A stretch of DNA of 64,000 nt, from NCBI RefSeq assembly GCF_004571025.1, contig NZ_SPQT01000017.1, forward strand, positions 124,001 through 188,000, written 5' to 3'. Below are positions 7,889-16,122 of this stretch, in pieces. The translations under genes were made by a program, and so were the position numbers. Every line of letters begins with the position of its first letter. Position 1 is the stretch's first letter. Under the pieces are notes generated by a model, which did not search any database, had not been told where the DNA came from, and saw only the letters and a list, made by a program, of their open reading frames with translations. The stretch is from Bradyrhizobium niftali (GTDB taxonomy: Bacteria; Pseudomonadota; Alphaproteobacteria; Rhizobiales; Xanthobacteraceae).

Positions 7889-8161
7889 ATGCCCACAAAA
7901 TCATTGCGATTGATTGTGATCGTCGCCCTCTGCGTCTCGCAGGGAGCCTTTGCCGCTTCCAGCAAGCGGCCGCGCCATGCGCCCGCCACCGATCCGGCCG
8001 CACACTACAAGGCCGACCGGCTCTCGTCCTCGCGCGGCGAGACGATCCTGAACACGCCGGGCCAGACCACCGTGCTGACGCGGCAGGTCCTCGACGACAT
8101 GAACGCGAGAAGCCTCCGGGACGCCATGCGCTCGACCGCCGGCGTCACGATCGGGCGGTGA
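7889..8161 (+). pseudogene. N-terminal remnant of a TonB-dependent receptor (signal peptide plus partial plug)
   Basis: Ninety residues with a good signal peptide (MPTKSLRLIVIVALCVSQGAFA) and the beginning of a TonB plug: GETILNTPGQTTVLTRQVLDDMNARSLRDAMRSTAGVTIGR. Complete receptors go on for 600 or more residues, through the plug and a 22-strand barrel, but here a TGA follows and the next 170 bases show no continuation in any frame. It is therefore a truncated gene, though the short secreted protein could still be made. The lactamase gene starts 172 bases downstream. Confidence 0.75.
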
Positions 8162-8333
8162 CACGCTGACGCCCGGCGCCGCGATGAAAAGTGCGCCGCT
8201 ATTCCCGCGCGGTCCCCGAAATATTCCCGCCACGAAGTCGTTGCTGCCGCACCGCGCACGACGTAGCTTGCGCACCGGTCGACGCAAATGTCGCGTCCGA
8301 TCGAAACGACAAGAACACTTTGGGAGGCAAACT

Positions 8334-9218
8334 ATGAGAAAGCTCACGGCCGCGCTATGCGCGTTGGTATTGTTCGTACCGGCTGCGCAGGCGCAAACCA
8401 TCAAGGACTTTCTGGCAGTGGCCATGAAGAAGTGGACGGCGCCGTTCGAGCCGTTCCAGCTCATCGACAACATCTATTATGTCGGAACCGACGGTATTGC
8501 CGTCTATGTCATCAAGACATCGCAGGGGCTGATCCTGATGGACACGGCAATGCCCCAGTCCACCGGCATGATCAAGGACAACATCGCGAAGCTCGGCTTC
8601 AAGGTTGCCGACATCAAGATCATCCTCAACACGCACGCGCATCTCGACCACACCGGCGGCTTCGCCGAGATCAAGAAGGAGACCGGTGCGCAGCTCATCG
8701 CCGGCGAACGCGACAAGCCGCTGCTCGAAGGCGGCTATTATCCGGGCGACGAGAAGAACGAGGACCTCGCCTTCCCCGCGGTGAAGGTCGATCGCGCGGT
8801 GAAGGAAGGCGACAAGGTCACGCTCGGCGACACCACGCTGACGGCACATGCGACGCCCGGCCATTCGCCGGGCTGCACGAGTTGGGAGTTGACCGTCAAG
8901 GACGGCAAGGAGAACCGCGAGGTGCTGTTCTTCTGCAGCGGCACGGTGGCGCTGAACCGGCTGGTCGGCCAACCGACCTACCCCGGCATCGTCGACGACT
9001 ACCGCGCGACCTTCGCCAAGGCCAAGGCGATGAAGATCGACGTGCTGCTCGGGCCGCATCCGGAAGTCTATGGCATGCAGGCCAAGCGCGCGGAGATGAA
9101 GGAGGGCGCGCCGAACCCGTTCGTCAAGCCGGGCGAGATCGTGACCTACGCGACCGGCCTGTCGGAGGATTTCGACAAGCAGCTCACCAAGCAGACCGCG
9201 GCACTGGAGAAGAAGTAG
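8334..9218 (+). CDS. blaBJP: Subclass B3 metallo-beta-lactamase, BJP-1-like
   Basis: A 294-residue periplasmic protein with a signal peptide ending at AAQAQ. It has the zinc-binding motif HAHLDHTGG, the next histidine in ATPGHSPGCTS, and the last in LLGPHPEVYG, which together give the B3-type ligand set. From memory the mature sequence is nearly that of BJP-1 of Bradyrhizobium (WTAPFEPFQLIDNIYYVG, LLEGGYYPGDEKNEDLAF). It hydrolyses beta-lactams in the periplasm. The start is ATG 8334 with GGGAGG six bases before it; upstream in-frame codons are ignored because the signal peptide begins at MRKL. The gene is single, with no regulator beside it. Confidence 0.93.
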   Translation: MRKLTAALCALVLFVPAAQAQTIKDFLAVAMKKWTAPFEPFQLIDNIYYVGTDGIAVYVIKTSQGLILMDTAMPQSTGMIKDNIAKLGFKVADIKIILNTHAHLDHTGGFAEIKKETGAQLIAGERDKPLLEGGYYPGDEKNEDLAFPAVKVDRAVKEGDKVTLGDTTLTAHATPGHSPGCTSWELTVKDGKENREVLFFCSGTVALNRLVGQPTYPGIVDDYRATFAKAKAMKIDVLLGPHPEVYGMQAKRAEMKEGAPNPFVKPGEIVTYATGLSEDFDKQLTKQTAALEKK

Positions 9219-9233
9219 CGGCCCTGCGCGCTC

Positions 9234-9262
9234 TCACCTCTCCTCCCGCGGGGGAGAGGTGA
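9234..9262 (+). repeat. Strong 10-bp hairpin after blaBJP
   Basis: TCACCTCTCC (9234-9243) pairs perfectly with GGAGAGGTGA (9253-9262) around a TCCCGCGGG loop, 16 bases after the lactamase stop. There is no T run, so it may act as an mRNA 3'-end stabiliser or be one of the GC-rich hairpin repeats common in this genus. The remainder of the 327-base gap 9219-9545 shows no gene. Confidence 0.6.
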
Positions 9263-9545
9263 ATCGCGTGGGTCGGCTGACCGCGCGGCAATCATCTGCA
9301 CCCCGCCGTCACTGACGCGCATGCTTAACAGATCGTAGCTGCGGCGATTGCGGGCGAAACAGTGCCCGAGACACCCGCCACCGCCGCTGGATATCGTTAA
9401 CGCCGCCTCACCAATGCACGCGGCCGGAAACTCTGCGGTAGCGTGCAACCTGCGCTGGCCATCGCCGGGAACCCGATCTAACGCGCCCTTTACCCCGCCA
9501 TGCAAGATCCTCCGCGTTTTGAAAGGATCCGGGGCGCGTATTGCA

Positions 9546-11561
9546 ATGCCTGCTGTCGATTTGAAATCACACTTTGCCGCCGCCATGCAGCTGTTTCGCG
9601 TGCCGGCCGACAACCCGGATCTGACGCGCGCGCAGTTCGACGCCTTCTCCAAGCAGATCCCGCTGCTCTACTTCATCCTCATGAGCAACACGATCGCGGT
9701 CGCCTATACGTATGTGAACGTGGCGCCGGACTGGCTGACGATGATCGTGCCGGGCGTGCTGACCGTGCTCGCCGCGCTCCGGACCTACTGGTGGCTGCGC
9801 CAGCGTCACCTCGTGCGCAGCGATGCCGACATCCTGCGCAATCTGCGCGCCACCAACTGGCTGACCGTGCCGATCGGTGCCGGCTTCACCGCCTGGTCCT
9901 TCGCGCTCTACCCGTACGGCGATCCCTTCGCCAAGAGTCAGGTCGCCTTCTACATGGCGGTGACCGTGATCGGCTGCATCTTCTCGCTGATGCACCTGCG
10001 CTCGGCGGCGCTGATCGTGACGCTGATCGTCGACGTGCCCTATGTGCTGTTCTTCTTCGCCACGGGCGAGCCGACATTGAAGGCGATCGCGGTCAACAAC
10101 CTGCTCGTCTCCGGCGCGATGGTGACGGTGCTGTTCATCTATTACCGCGACTTTGCCGATCTCGTGTCGAGCCGCAAGTCGCTGCTGGCGCAGCAGGCGG
10201 CCACCCAGGCGCTTTCGGACGAGAACTTCCGCCTCGCAAATCTCGATTCCCTCACCGAGCTGCCGAACCGCCGCCGCTTCTTCGCCGAGCTGTCGAGCGC
10301 CTTCGCCGATGCCGAGCGCAGGAATGTTCGCGTCGCGGTCGGGATCATCGACCTCGACGGCTTCAAGCCGATCAACGACAACTACGGCCACAGCGTCGGC
10401 GACCGCGTCCTGATCGAGGCGGGCCGGCGCATCCGCGAGGTCTGCGAAGGTTTCGGCCCGCACCGCGTCGAGTTCGCGCGGCTCGGCGGCGACGAGTTCG
10501 GCCTCGTGGTGTGCGGCGATCCCGACGACGACGATCTGATGCGGCTCGGCCAGCGGATCGGCGACCTGGTCAAGCTGCCCTACCAGCTCGACACCGCCCA
10601 TACCGGGCTGTCGTGCTCGATCGGCTTCGCGCTGTTCCCACATTCGGCGACGACTGCGGAAGCGCTCTGTGAATGCGCCGACTATTCGCTCTATCACGCC
10701 AAGCGCCACCTGCGCGGCCGCACCGTGATCTTCTCGAGCGAGCTGGAGGCCGAGATTCGCAGCCGCGGCGTCATCGAGAACCTGCTGCGCACCTCCGACT
10801 TCGACACCGAGATGGAGCTGGTGTTCCAGCCGATCGTCGATGCCATGAGCGAGCACACCGCAGGCTTCGAGGCCCTGGCGCGCTGGCACAGCCCTCGCCT
10901 CGGCCAGGTCTCACCGGCTGATTTCATCCCCGCCGCCGAGCGCATCGGCCTGATCCGGCCGCTGACGCAGGCGCTGCTCGTGCGCGCGTTGGCGACTGCG
11001 AAGACGTGGCCCGACGATCTCTGGCTGTCGTTCAATCTCTCCGCCCACGACATCTGCTCGCCCGAAGGCATCCTGCCGTTGATCACCATCATCGAGAAGA
11101 GCGGCGTGCCGACGCGCCGGATCGATTTCGAGATCACCGAGACCGCTGTCACCTTCGACTTCGTGCGCGCCCAGCAGTCGATCGCCGCGCTGAAGGCGAT
11201 GGGCTGCGGCATTTCCCTCGACGATTTCGGCACCGGCTATTCCTCGCTCAGCCACGTGCACCGGCTGCCGCTCGACAAGATCAAGGTCGACCGCAGCTTC
11301 GTCGCCGACATCAACGAAAATCCGGTCAGCCACAAGATCATCAAGTCGCTCACGGGCCTGTGCGACGACATGGAGATCGCCTGTGTCGTCGAGGGCGTGG
11401 AGACCCGCGCCCAGCTCGACAGCCTGCGCCGGCTCGGCTGCGACTACATTCAGGGCTATTATTTCGCAAAACCCATGCCGCGCGATGCGATCGACGACTA
11501 CCTCGCGAAGGAATGGCAGCGCCTCGACGGAGCGACGCACGGGACCAAGGTCCTGGCCTGA
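9546..11561 (+). CDS. Membrane GGDEF-EAL cyclic-di-GMP enzyme
   Basis: A 671-residue protein. Residues about 1-210 hold roughly six membrane helices, a MASE-like sensor region. A GGDEF domain (about 235-395) has an intact RLGGDEF active site and the LTELPNRR entry motif. An EAL domain (about 415-660) has GFEALARW, the DDFGTGYSS metal loop and VEGVET, so both synthesis and breakdown of c-di-GMP look chemically possible. No RxxD inhibitory site is seen five residues before GGDEF. ATG 9546 is chosen because hydrophobic segments begin soon after; upstream in-frame codons are Pro/Arg-rich. It lies convergent to hutU and is probably unrelated to histidine use. Confidence 0.9.
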   Translation: MPAVDLKSHFAAAMQLFRVPADNPDLTRAQFDAFSKQIPLLYFILMSNTIAVAYTYVNVAPDWLTMIVPGVLTVLAALRTYWWLRQRHLVRSDADILRNLRATNWLTVPIGAGFTAWSFALYPYGDPFAKSQVAFYMAVTVIGCIFSLMHLRSAALIVTLIVDVPYVLFFFATGEPTLKAIAVNNLLVSGAMVTVLFIYYRDFADLVSSRKSLLAQQAATQALSDENFRLANLDSLTELPNRRRFFAELSSAFADAERRNVRVAVGIIDLDGFKPINDNYGHSVGDRVLIEAGRRIREVCEGFGPHRVEFARLGGDEFGLVVCGDPDDDDLMRLGQRIGDLVKLPYQLDTAHTGLSCSIGFALFPHSATTAEALCECADYSLYHAKRHLRGRTVIFSSELEAEIRSRGVIENLLRTSDFDTEMELVFQPIVDAMSEHTAGFEALARWHSPRLGQVSPADFIPAAERIGLIRPLTQALLVRALATAKTWPDDLWLSFNLSAHDICSPEGILPLITIIEKSGVPTRRIDFEITETAVTFDFVRAQQSIAALKAMGCGISLDDFGTGYSSLSHVHRLPLDKIKVDRSFVADINENPVSHKIIKSLTGLCDDMEIACVVEGVETRAQLDSLRRLGCDYIQGYYFAKPMPRDAIDDYLAKEWQRLDGATHGTKVLA

Positions 11562-11568
11562 GGCGCGG

Positions 11569-13239
11569 CTACTTGGCCAGGCTCGGCAGGTCGAGCCCCT
11601 TGTCACGGGCGCAATCGATCGCGGTCTCGTAGCCCGCATCGGCATGGCGCATGACGCCGGTGGCCGGATCGTTCCAGAGCACGCGCTCGATCCGCTTTGC
11701 AGCTTCCGGCGTGCCATCGGCGACGATCACCATGCCGGCATGCTGGGAATAGCCGATGCCGACGCCACCGCCATGATGCAGCGACACCCAGGTCGCGCCG
11801 CTGGCGCAATTGAGCAGCGCATTGAGCAAAGGCCAGTCGGACACCGCATCCGATCCGTCCTTCATGGCCTCGGTCTCGCGGTTCGGACTTGCCACCGAGC
11901 CGCTGTCGAGATGGTCGCGGCCGATCACGATCGGCGCCTTGAGTTCGCCGCGCGCGACCATCTCGTTGAAGGCAAGGCCGAGCCGGTGACGATCGCCGAG
12001 GCCGACCCAGCAAATCCGCGCCGGCAAGCCCTGGAATTTGATGCGCTCCTTGGCCATGTCGAGCCAGTTGTGCAGGTGCTTATCGTCAGGCATCAGCTCC
12101 TTGACCTTGGCGTCGGTCCTGAAGATGTCCTCGGGATCGCCCGACAGCGCAGCCCAGCGGAACGGCCCGACGCCGCGGCAGAACAGGGGGCGGATATAGG
12201 CGGGAACGAAGCCCGGAAAATCGAAGGCGTTCTTCAGGCCCATGTCCTGCGCCATCTGGCGAATGTTGTTGCCATAATCGAGCGTCGGGATTCCTTGCGC
12301 GTGGAAGTCCAGCATGGCCCGGACATGCTCGACCATCGAGGTCTTCGACGCGCGCTCGACTTCCTTCGGATCGGAGGCGCGTTTCGCCTCCCATTCGGCG
12401 AGCGTCCAGCCTTTGGGGAGATAGCCGTTGATCGGATCATGGGCGCTGGTCTGGTCGGTGACGATGTCGGGCTTGACGCCGCGACGCACCAGCTCGGGAA
12501 AAATCTCCGCGGCATTGCCGAGCAGGCCGACCGAGACCGCCTTCTGCGTCTTGGCAGCATCGGCCATGATCGCGAGCGCTTCGTCGAGCGTTGCAGCCTG
12601 GCGATCGAGATAGCCGGTGCGCAGCCGCATCTCGATGCGGCTCGGCTGGCATTCAACCGCGAGCATCGAGGCTCCGGCCATGGTCGCGGCCAGCGGCTGC
12701 GCGCCGCCCATGCCGCCAAGGCCGGCGGTGAGGATCCATTTGCCCGCCAGGCTGCCGCCATAATGGCGACGGCCGACCTCGACGAAGGTCTCGTAAGTGC
12801 CCTGCACGATGCCCTGGCTGCCGATATAGATCCAGGAGCCGGCCGTCATCTGGCCGTACATCATCAGGCCCTTGCGGTCGAGCTCGTTGAAATGGTCGAG
12901 CGTCGCCCAATGCGGCACGATGTTGGAGTTCGCGATCAGCACGCGCGGAGCATCGGCGTGGGTACGGAAGACGCCGACCGGCTTGCCGGACTGGATCAGC
13001 AACGTCTCGTCGTCTTCGAGCTTGCGCAACGCCGCCGTAATCCGGTCAAAGCTCTCCCAGTCGCGCGCGGCGCGGCCGATGCCGCCATAGACGACGAGTT
13101 CGCTCGGGCGCTCCGCGACATCAGGATCGAGATTGTTCATCAGCATGCGCAAGGGGGCTTCCGTCAGCCAGCTCTTGGCGCTGATGTCGCTGCCCCGGGG
13201 CGCGCGGATGGTGCGGTCGTTGTCCAGTCGGCGGTTCAT
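11569..13239 (-). CDS. hutU: Urocanate hydratase
   Basis: A 556-residue protein, the usual family length. It converts urocanate to imidazolone propionate using tightly bound NAD+ as an electrophile. Visible motifs are VYGGIGRAARDW, GQMTAGSWIYIGSQGIVQG, the NAD-binding GLGGMGGAQPLAATMAGAS, and HHGGGVGIGYSQHAG near the end. It is the last gene of hutI-hutH-hutU, starting 13 bases after the hutH stop at ATG 13239. The operon should be repressed by HutC and induced by urocanate. Confidence 0.96.
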   Translation of the reverse strand: MNRRLDNDRTIRAPRGSDISAKSWLTEAPLRMLMNNLDPDVAERPSELVVYGGIGRAARDWESFDRITAALRKLEDDETLLIQSGKPVGVFRTHADAPRVLIANSNIVPHWATLDHFNELDRKGLMMYGQMTAGSWIYIGSQGIVQGTYETFVEVGRRHYGGSLAGKWILTAGLGGMGGAQPLAATMAGASMLAVECQPSRIEMRLRTGYLDRQAATLDEALAIMADAAKTQKAVSVGLLGNAAEIFPELVRRGVKPDIVTDQTSAHDPINGYLPKGWTLAEWEAKRASDPKEVERASKTSMVEHVRAMLDFHAQGIPTLDYGNNIRQMAQDMGLKNAFDFPGFVPAYIRPLFCRGVGPFRWAALSGDPEDIFRTDAKVKELMPDDKHLHNWLDMAKERIKFQGLPARICWVGLGDRHRLGLAFNEMVARGELKAPIVIGRDHLDSGSVASPNRETEAMKDGSDAVSDWPLLNALLNCASGATWVSLHHGGGVGIGYSQHAGMVIVADGTPEAAKRIERVLWNDPATGVMRHADAGYETAIDCARDKGLDLPSLAK

Positions 13240-13252
13240 GCGGAACACCTCA

Positions 13253-14812
13253 TCAGGCAAGTCTCGGAAATGGATCAGATGAAAGCACGCCGATCGCAGC
13301 CGCCGGCAGCGCGTCGGCCTCGACGAGTGCGGCTGCCTTGGCGAGATCGCCGGCCATGTAGCGGTCGGCGCCGAGCGCGGGCACCTGTTCGCGAAGCGCG
13401 GCGATGACGGCGACGAGCGGCGCGCTGGTCGCATGCGGCGCGCGCAGCGTAATGCCTTGCGCGGCGACCAGGAGCTCGATGCCGAGGATGGCGGCGAGAT
13501 TGTCCGTCATATCGGCGAGGCGCCGTGCCGCATGCGCGGCCATCGACACGTGGTCTTCCTGGTTGGCGCTGGTCGGCGTCGAATCGATCGAGCAGGCGAG
13601 CGCACGCTGCTTGTTTTCGGCATAGAGCGCAGCCGCCGTGACCTCCGCGATCATGAAGCCGGAATTGATGCCGGGATCGGGCGTGAGGAACGGCGGCAGA
13701 CCGAAGTTCAGCGCGGGATCGACCAGCGTCGCGATGCGCCGCTCGCTGATCGCGCCAATTTCCGACAGCGCCAGCGCGAGTGTATCGGCCGCAAACGCCA
13801 CGGGCTCGGCGTGGAAATTGCCGCCGGAGACGATCTCGCCGGTCTCGACCAGGACGAGCGGGTTGTCGGTGACGGCATTGGCCTCGACGATCAGGGTTCG
13901 CGCAGCCTGCGTGATCAGATCGAGCGCGGCACCTGCGACCTGCGGCTGGCAGCGCAGGCAATAGGGATCCTGCACACGTTCGTCGCCTTCGAGATGCGAC
14001 AGGCGGATGTCGCTGCCGTCGAGCAGCGCAGTCAGCGTCGCGGCCGCGGCGATCTGCCCGGCATGGCCGCGCAGCGCCTGGATTTCAGGGCGGAACGGCG
14101 CCGTGGAGGCCATTGCCGCATCGACCGACAGCGCGCCAGTGACAAGCGCTGCACGGGCCAGATGAAACGCGCGCAGCACGCCCGAAATGGCATAGGCGGT
14201 CGAAAACTGCGTTCCGTTGATCAGCGCGAGCCCCTCCTTGGGGCCGAGCGTCAGCGGCGCAAGCCCGGCGGCAGCGAGTGCCTCGCCGCCCGACACGGTC
14301 TTGCCGTCGACAATCGCCTGCCCCTCGCCGATCATGACGGCCGTCATGTGCGCGAGCGGCGCGAGGTCACCGGAGGCACCGACCGAGCCCTGCTGCGGCA
14401 CCAGCGGACAGACACCCCGCGCCAGCATTCCCTGCAACTGCTCGATCACCTCGCGGCGAACGCCCGAGGCGCCGCGCCCGAGCGAGATGATCTTCAGCGC
14501 CATCATCAGCCGCACGATCGGCTCCGGCGTCGCCGGACCGACACCACAGCAATGCGAGACGATGAGGTTGCGCTGGAGCAGCGCGGTCTGGTCAGGCGGG
14601 ATGCGCTTCGAGGCGAGCTTTCCGAAGCCGGTATTGATGCCGTAGACGGGGGCGTCTGCTCGCGCCGCCTTGGCGACGATCGCCGCGGCCGCCTCGACAC
14701 GCGGCCAGAACGACGGATCGAGCACGACGGGCTGTCCGGCAAGCACGCGCGCGAGATCGTCCAGGCTGACCGTTCCCGGTTTGACGACGATCGCGGTGCC
14801 CTGGTCCGTCAC
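13253..14812 (-). CDS. hutH: Histidine ammonia-lyase
   Basis: A 519-residue member of the aromatic amino-acid lyase family, converting histidine to urocanate and ammonia. The Ala-Ser-Gly triad that cyclises to the MIO cofactor lies in QQGSVGASGDLAPLAHM. Other marks are YGINTGFGKLAS, LINGTQFSTA and the late segment SANQEDHVSM. The start is taken as GTG 14812, overlapping the hutI stop as GTGA, because GGAGG lies five bases before it; an ATG at 14824 would lie on that ribosome site. Confidence 0.95.
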   Translation of the reverse strand: MTDQGTAIVVKPGTVSLDDLARVLAGQPVVLDPSFWPRVEAAAAIVAKAARADAPVYGINTGFGKLASKRIPPDQTALLQRNLIVSHCCGVGPATPEPIVRLMMALKIISLGRGASGVRREVIEQLQGMLARGVCPLVPQQGSVGASGDLAPLAHMTAVMIGEGQAIVDGKTVSGGEALAAAGLAPLTLGPKEGLALINGTQFSTAYAISGVLRAFHLARAALVTGALSVDAAMASTAPFRPEIQALRGHAGQIAAAATLTALLDGSDIRLSHLEGDERVQDPYCLRCQPQVAGAALDLITQAARTLIVEANAVTDNPLVLVETGEIVSGGNFHAEPVAFAADTLALALSEIGAISERRIATLVDPALNFGLPPFLTPDPGINSGFMIAEVTAAALYAENKQRALACSIDSTPTSANQEDHVSMAAHAARRLADMTDNLAAILGIELLVAAQGITLRAPHATSAPLVAVIAALREQVPALGADRYMAGDLAKAAALVEADALPAAAIGVLSSDPFPRLA

Positions 14813-16023
14813 TGTCCCCTCCATACCCGGCGGTGCAGCGGATTGAAGCCGATGCGATAGACGAGCTCGGCGGGACGCTCGATATCCCAGATCGCGAGAT
14901 CGCACCATTTGCCGGCCTCTAACGTACCGGTCTCCTGGAGCAGGCCGAGCGCCCGCGCGCCTTCGCGGGTGACGCCGGCGAGGCATTCGGCCACCGTCAT
15001 CCGGAACAACGTCGCCCCCATGTTCATCGCCAGCAGCAGCGAGGTCAGCGGCGAGCTGCCGGGATTGCAGTCGGTTGCGAGCGCCATGTGAACGCCGTGC
15101 TTGCGGAACGCCTCGACCGGCGGCTTTTGTGTCTCGCGAATGAAATAGAAGGCGCCGGGCAGCAGCACGGCCACCGTTCCGGCCTTCGCCATCGCGGCCG
15201 CACCTGCTTCATCGGTATGCTCGAGATGATCGGCCGACAGCGCGGAGAATTTTGCCGCGAGCGCAGCACCGCCGAGGTTCGACAATTGGTCGGCATGGAG
15301 CTTGACCGGCAGCCCAAGGCCCCTCGCCGTCTCGAACACCCGCACGGTCTGCTCGGCCGAGAACGCGATGCCCTCCATGAAAGCGTCGACGGCATCGGCA
15401 AGGCCGGCCTTTGCGACCGCGGGCAGCATCTCCTTGCAGACGAGATCGATGTAGCGATCCTTGTCACCATCGGCTTCCACCGGCAGCGCATGGGCGCCGA
15501 GGAAGGACGTGCGGATCGCAACCGGCCGCTGGCGGCTGAGGCTGCGCGCAGCCGCGAGCTGCCGCATCTCGGTCTCGGCATCGAGGCCGTAGCCCGACTT
15601 GATCTCGACCGTGGTGGCGCCCTCGCCAATCAGCGCATCGAGCCGCGGCAGCGCGCTTGCGACGAGCTCGGCCTCGCTCGCCTTGCGCGTCGCGGCCACC
15701 GTCGAGACGATGCCGCCGCCGGCGCGCGCGATCTCCTCGTAGCTTGCACCCTTCAGACGCAGCTCGAACTCGTGTGCGCGGTTGCCGCCATAGACCAGAT
15801 GGGTGTGGCAGTCGACGAGGCCCGGCGTGATCCAGCGCCCTGCGCAATCGGTCCGCTTGATGGCATCGGCGTCAGCCGGAAAGTCCGCCGCGGCACCCGC
15901 ATAGACGATGTGGCCGCCGCGCGCGGCAATCACGCCGTGCTCGATCTCGCCGAGATCGGGGCGATCGGCCCGCATCGTGGCGAGGCGGGCATTGTGCCAG
16001 ATCCGGTCGAAGCGCTCTGCCAT
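14809..16023 (-). CDS. hutI: Imidazolonepropionase
   Basis: A 404-residue amidohydrolase-superfamily enzyme that opens the imidazolone ring to give N-formimidoyl-L-glutamate, the third step of histidine breakdown. The metal motif is DCHTHLVYGGNRAHEFELR near residue 82; further histidines lie in KLHADQLSN and SADHLEHTDE, and the metal aspartate in ATDCNPGSSPLTS. It is the first gene of hutI-hutH-hutU and diverges from hutF across 99 bases that hold the palindromic operator. Its stop overlaps the hutH start. Confidence 0.95.
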   Translation of the reverse strand: MAERFDRIWHNARLATMRADRPDLGEIEHGVIAARGGHIVYAGAAADFPADADAIKRTDCAGRWITPGLVDCHTHLVYGGNRAHEFELRLKGASYEEIARAGGGIVSTVAATRKASEAELVASALPRLDALIGEGATTVEIKSGYGLDAETEMRQLAAARSLSRQRPVAIRTSFLGAHALPVEADGDKDRYIDLVCKEMLPAVAKAGLADAVDAFMEGIAFSAEQTVRVFETARGLGLPVKLHADQLSNLGGAALAAKFSALSADHLEHTDEAGAAAMAKAGTVAVLLPGAFYFIRETQKPPVEAFRKHGVHMALATDCNPGSSPLTSLLLAMNMGATLFRMTVAECLAGVTREGARALGLLQETGTLEAGKWCDLAIWDIERPAELVYRIGFNPLHRRVWRGQ

Positions 16024-16068
16024 GCAACTGTCCCTTCGCGGATGTCCCTGCGCCCTGGGATGCTTGAC

Positions 16069-16088
16069 TTATATGTCTAGACATATAA
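16069..16088. promoter_or_regulatory. Perfect 20-bp palindrome, likely HutC operator for both hut operons
   Basis: TTATATGTCT followed by its exact reverse complement AGACATATAA, centred in the 99-base space between hutI and hutF. Known HutC sites contain TGTATxTACA-like half-sites; TATATGTC/GACATATA is the local version. TTGACT (16064-16069) and TATAAT (16084-16089) flank or overlap it on the plus strand, so a bound repressor would block both divergent promoters. Confidence 0.85.
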
Positions 16089-16122
16089 TCGTAAGCCGGT
16101 TCTGTCCAGCCGGCGTGTAATC

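Noticed and set aside
11383..13407. Open plus-strand frame of 674 residues
   Set aside because: Antisense to hutU, which is complete and well conserved.
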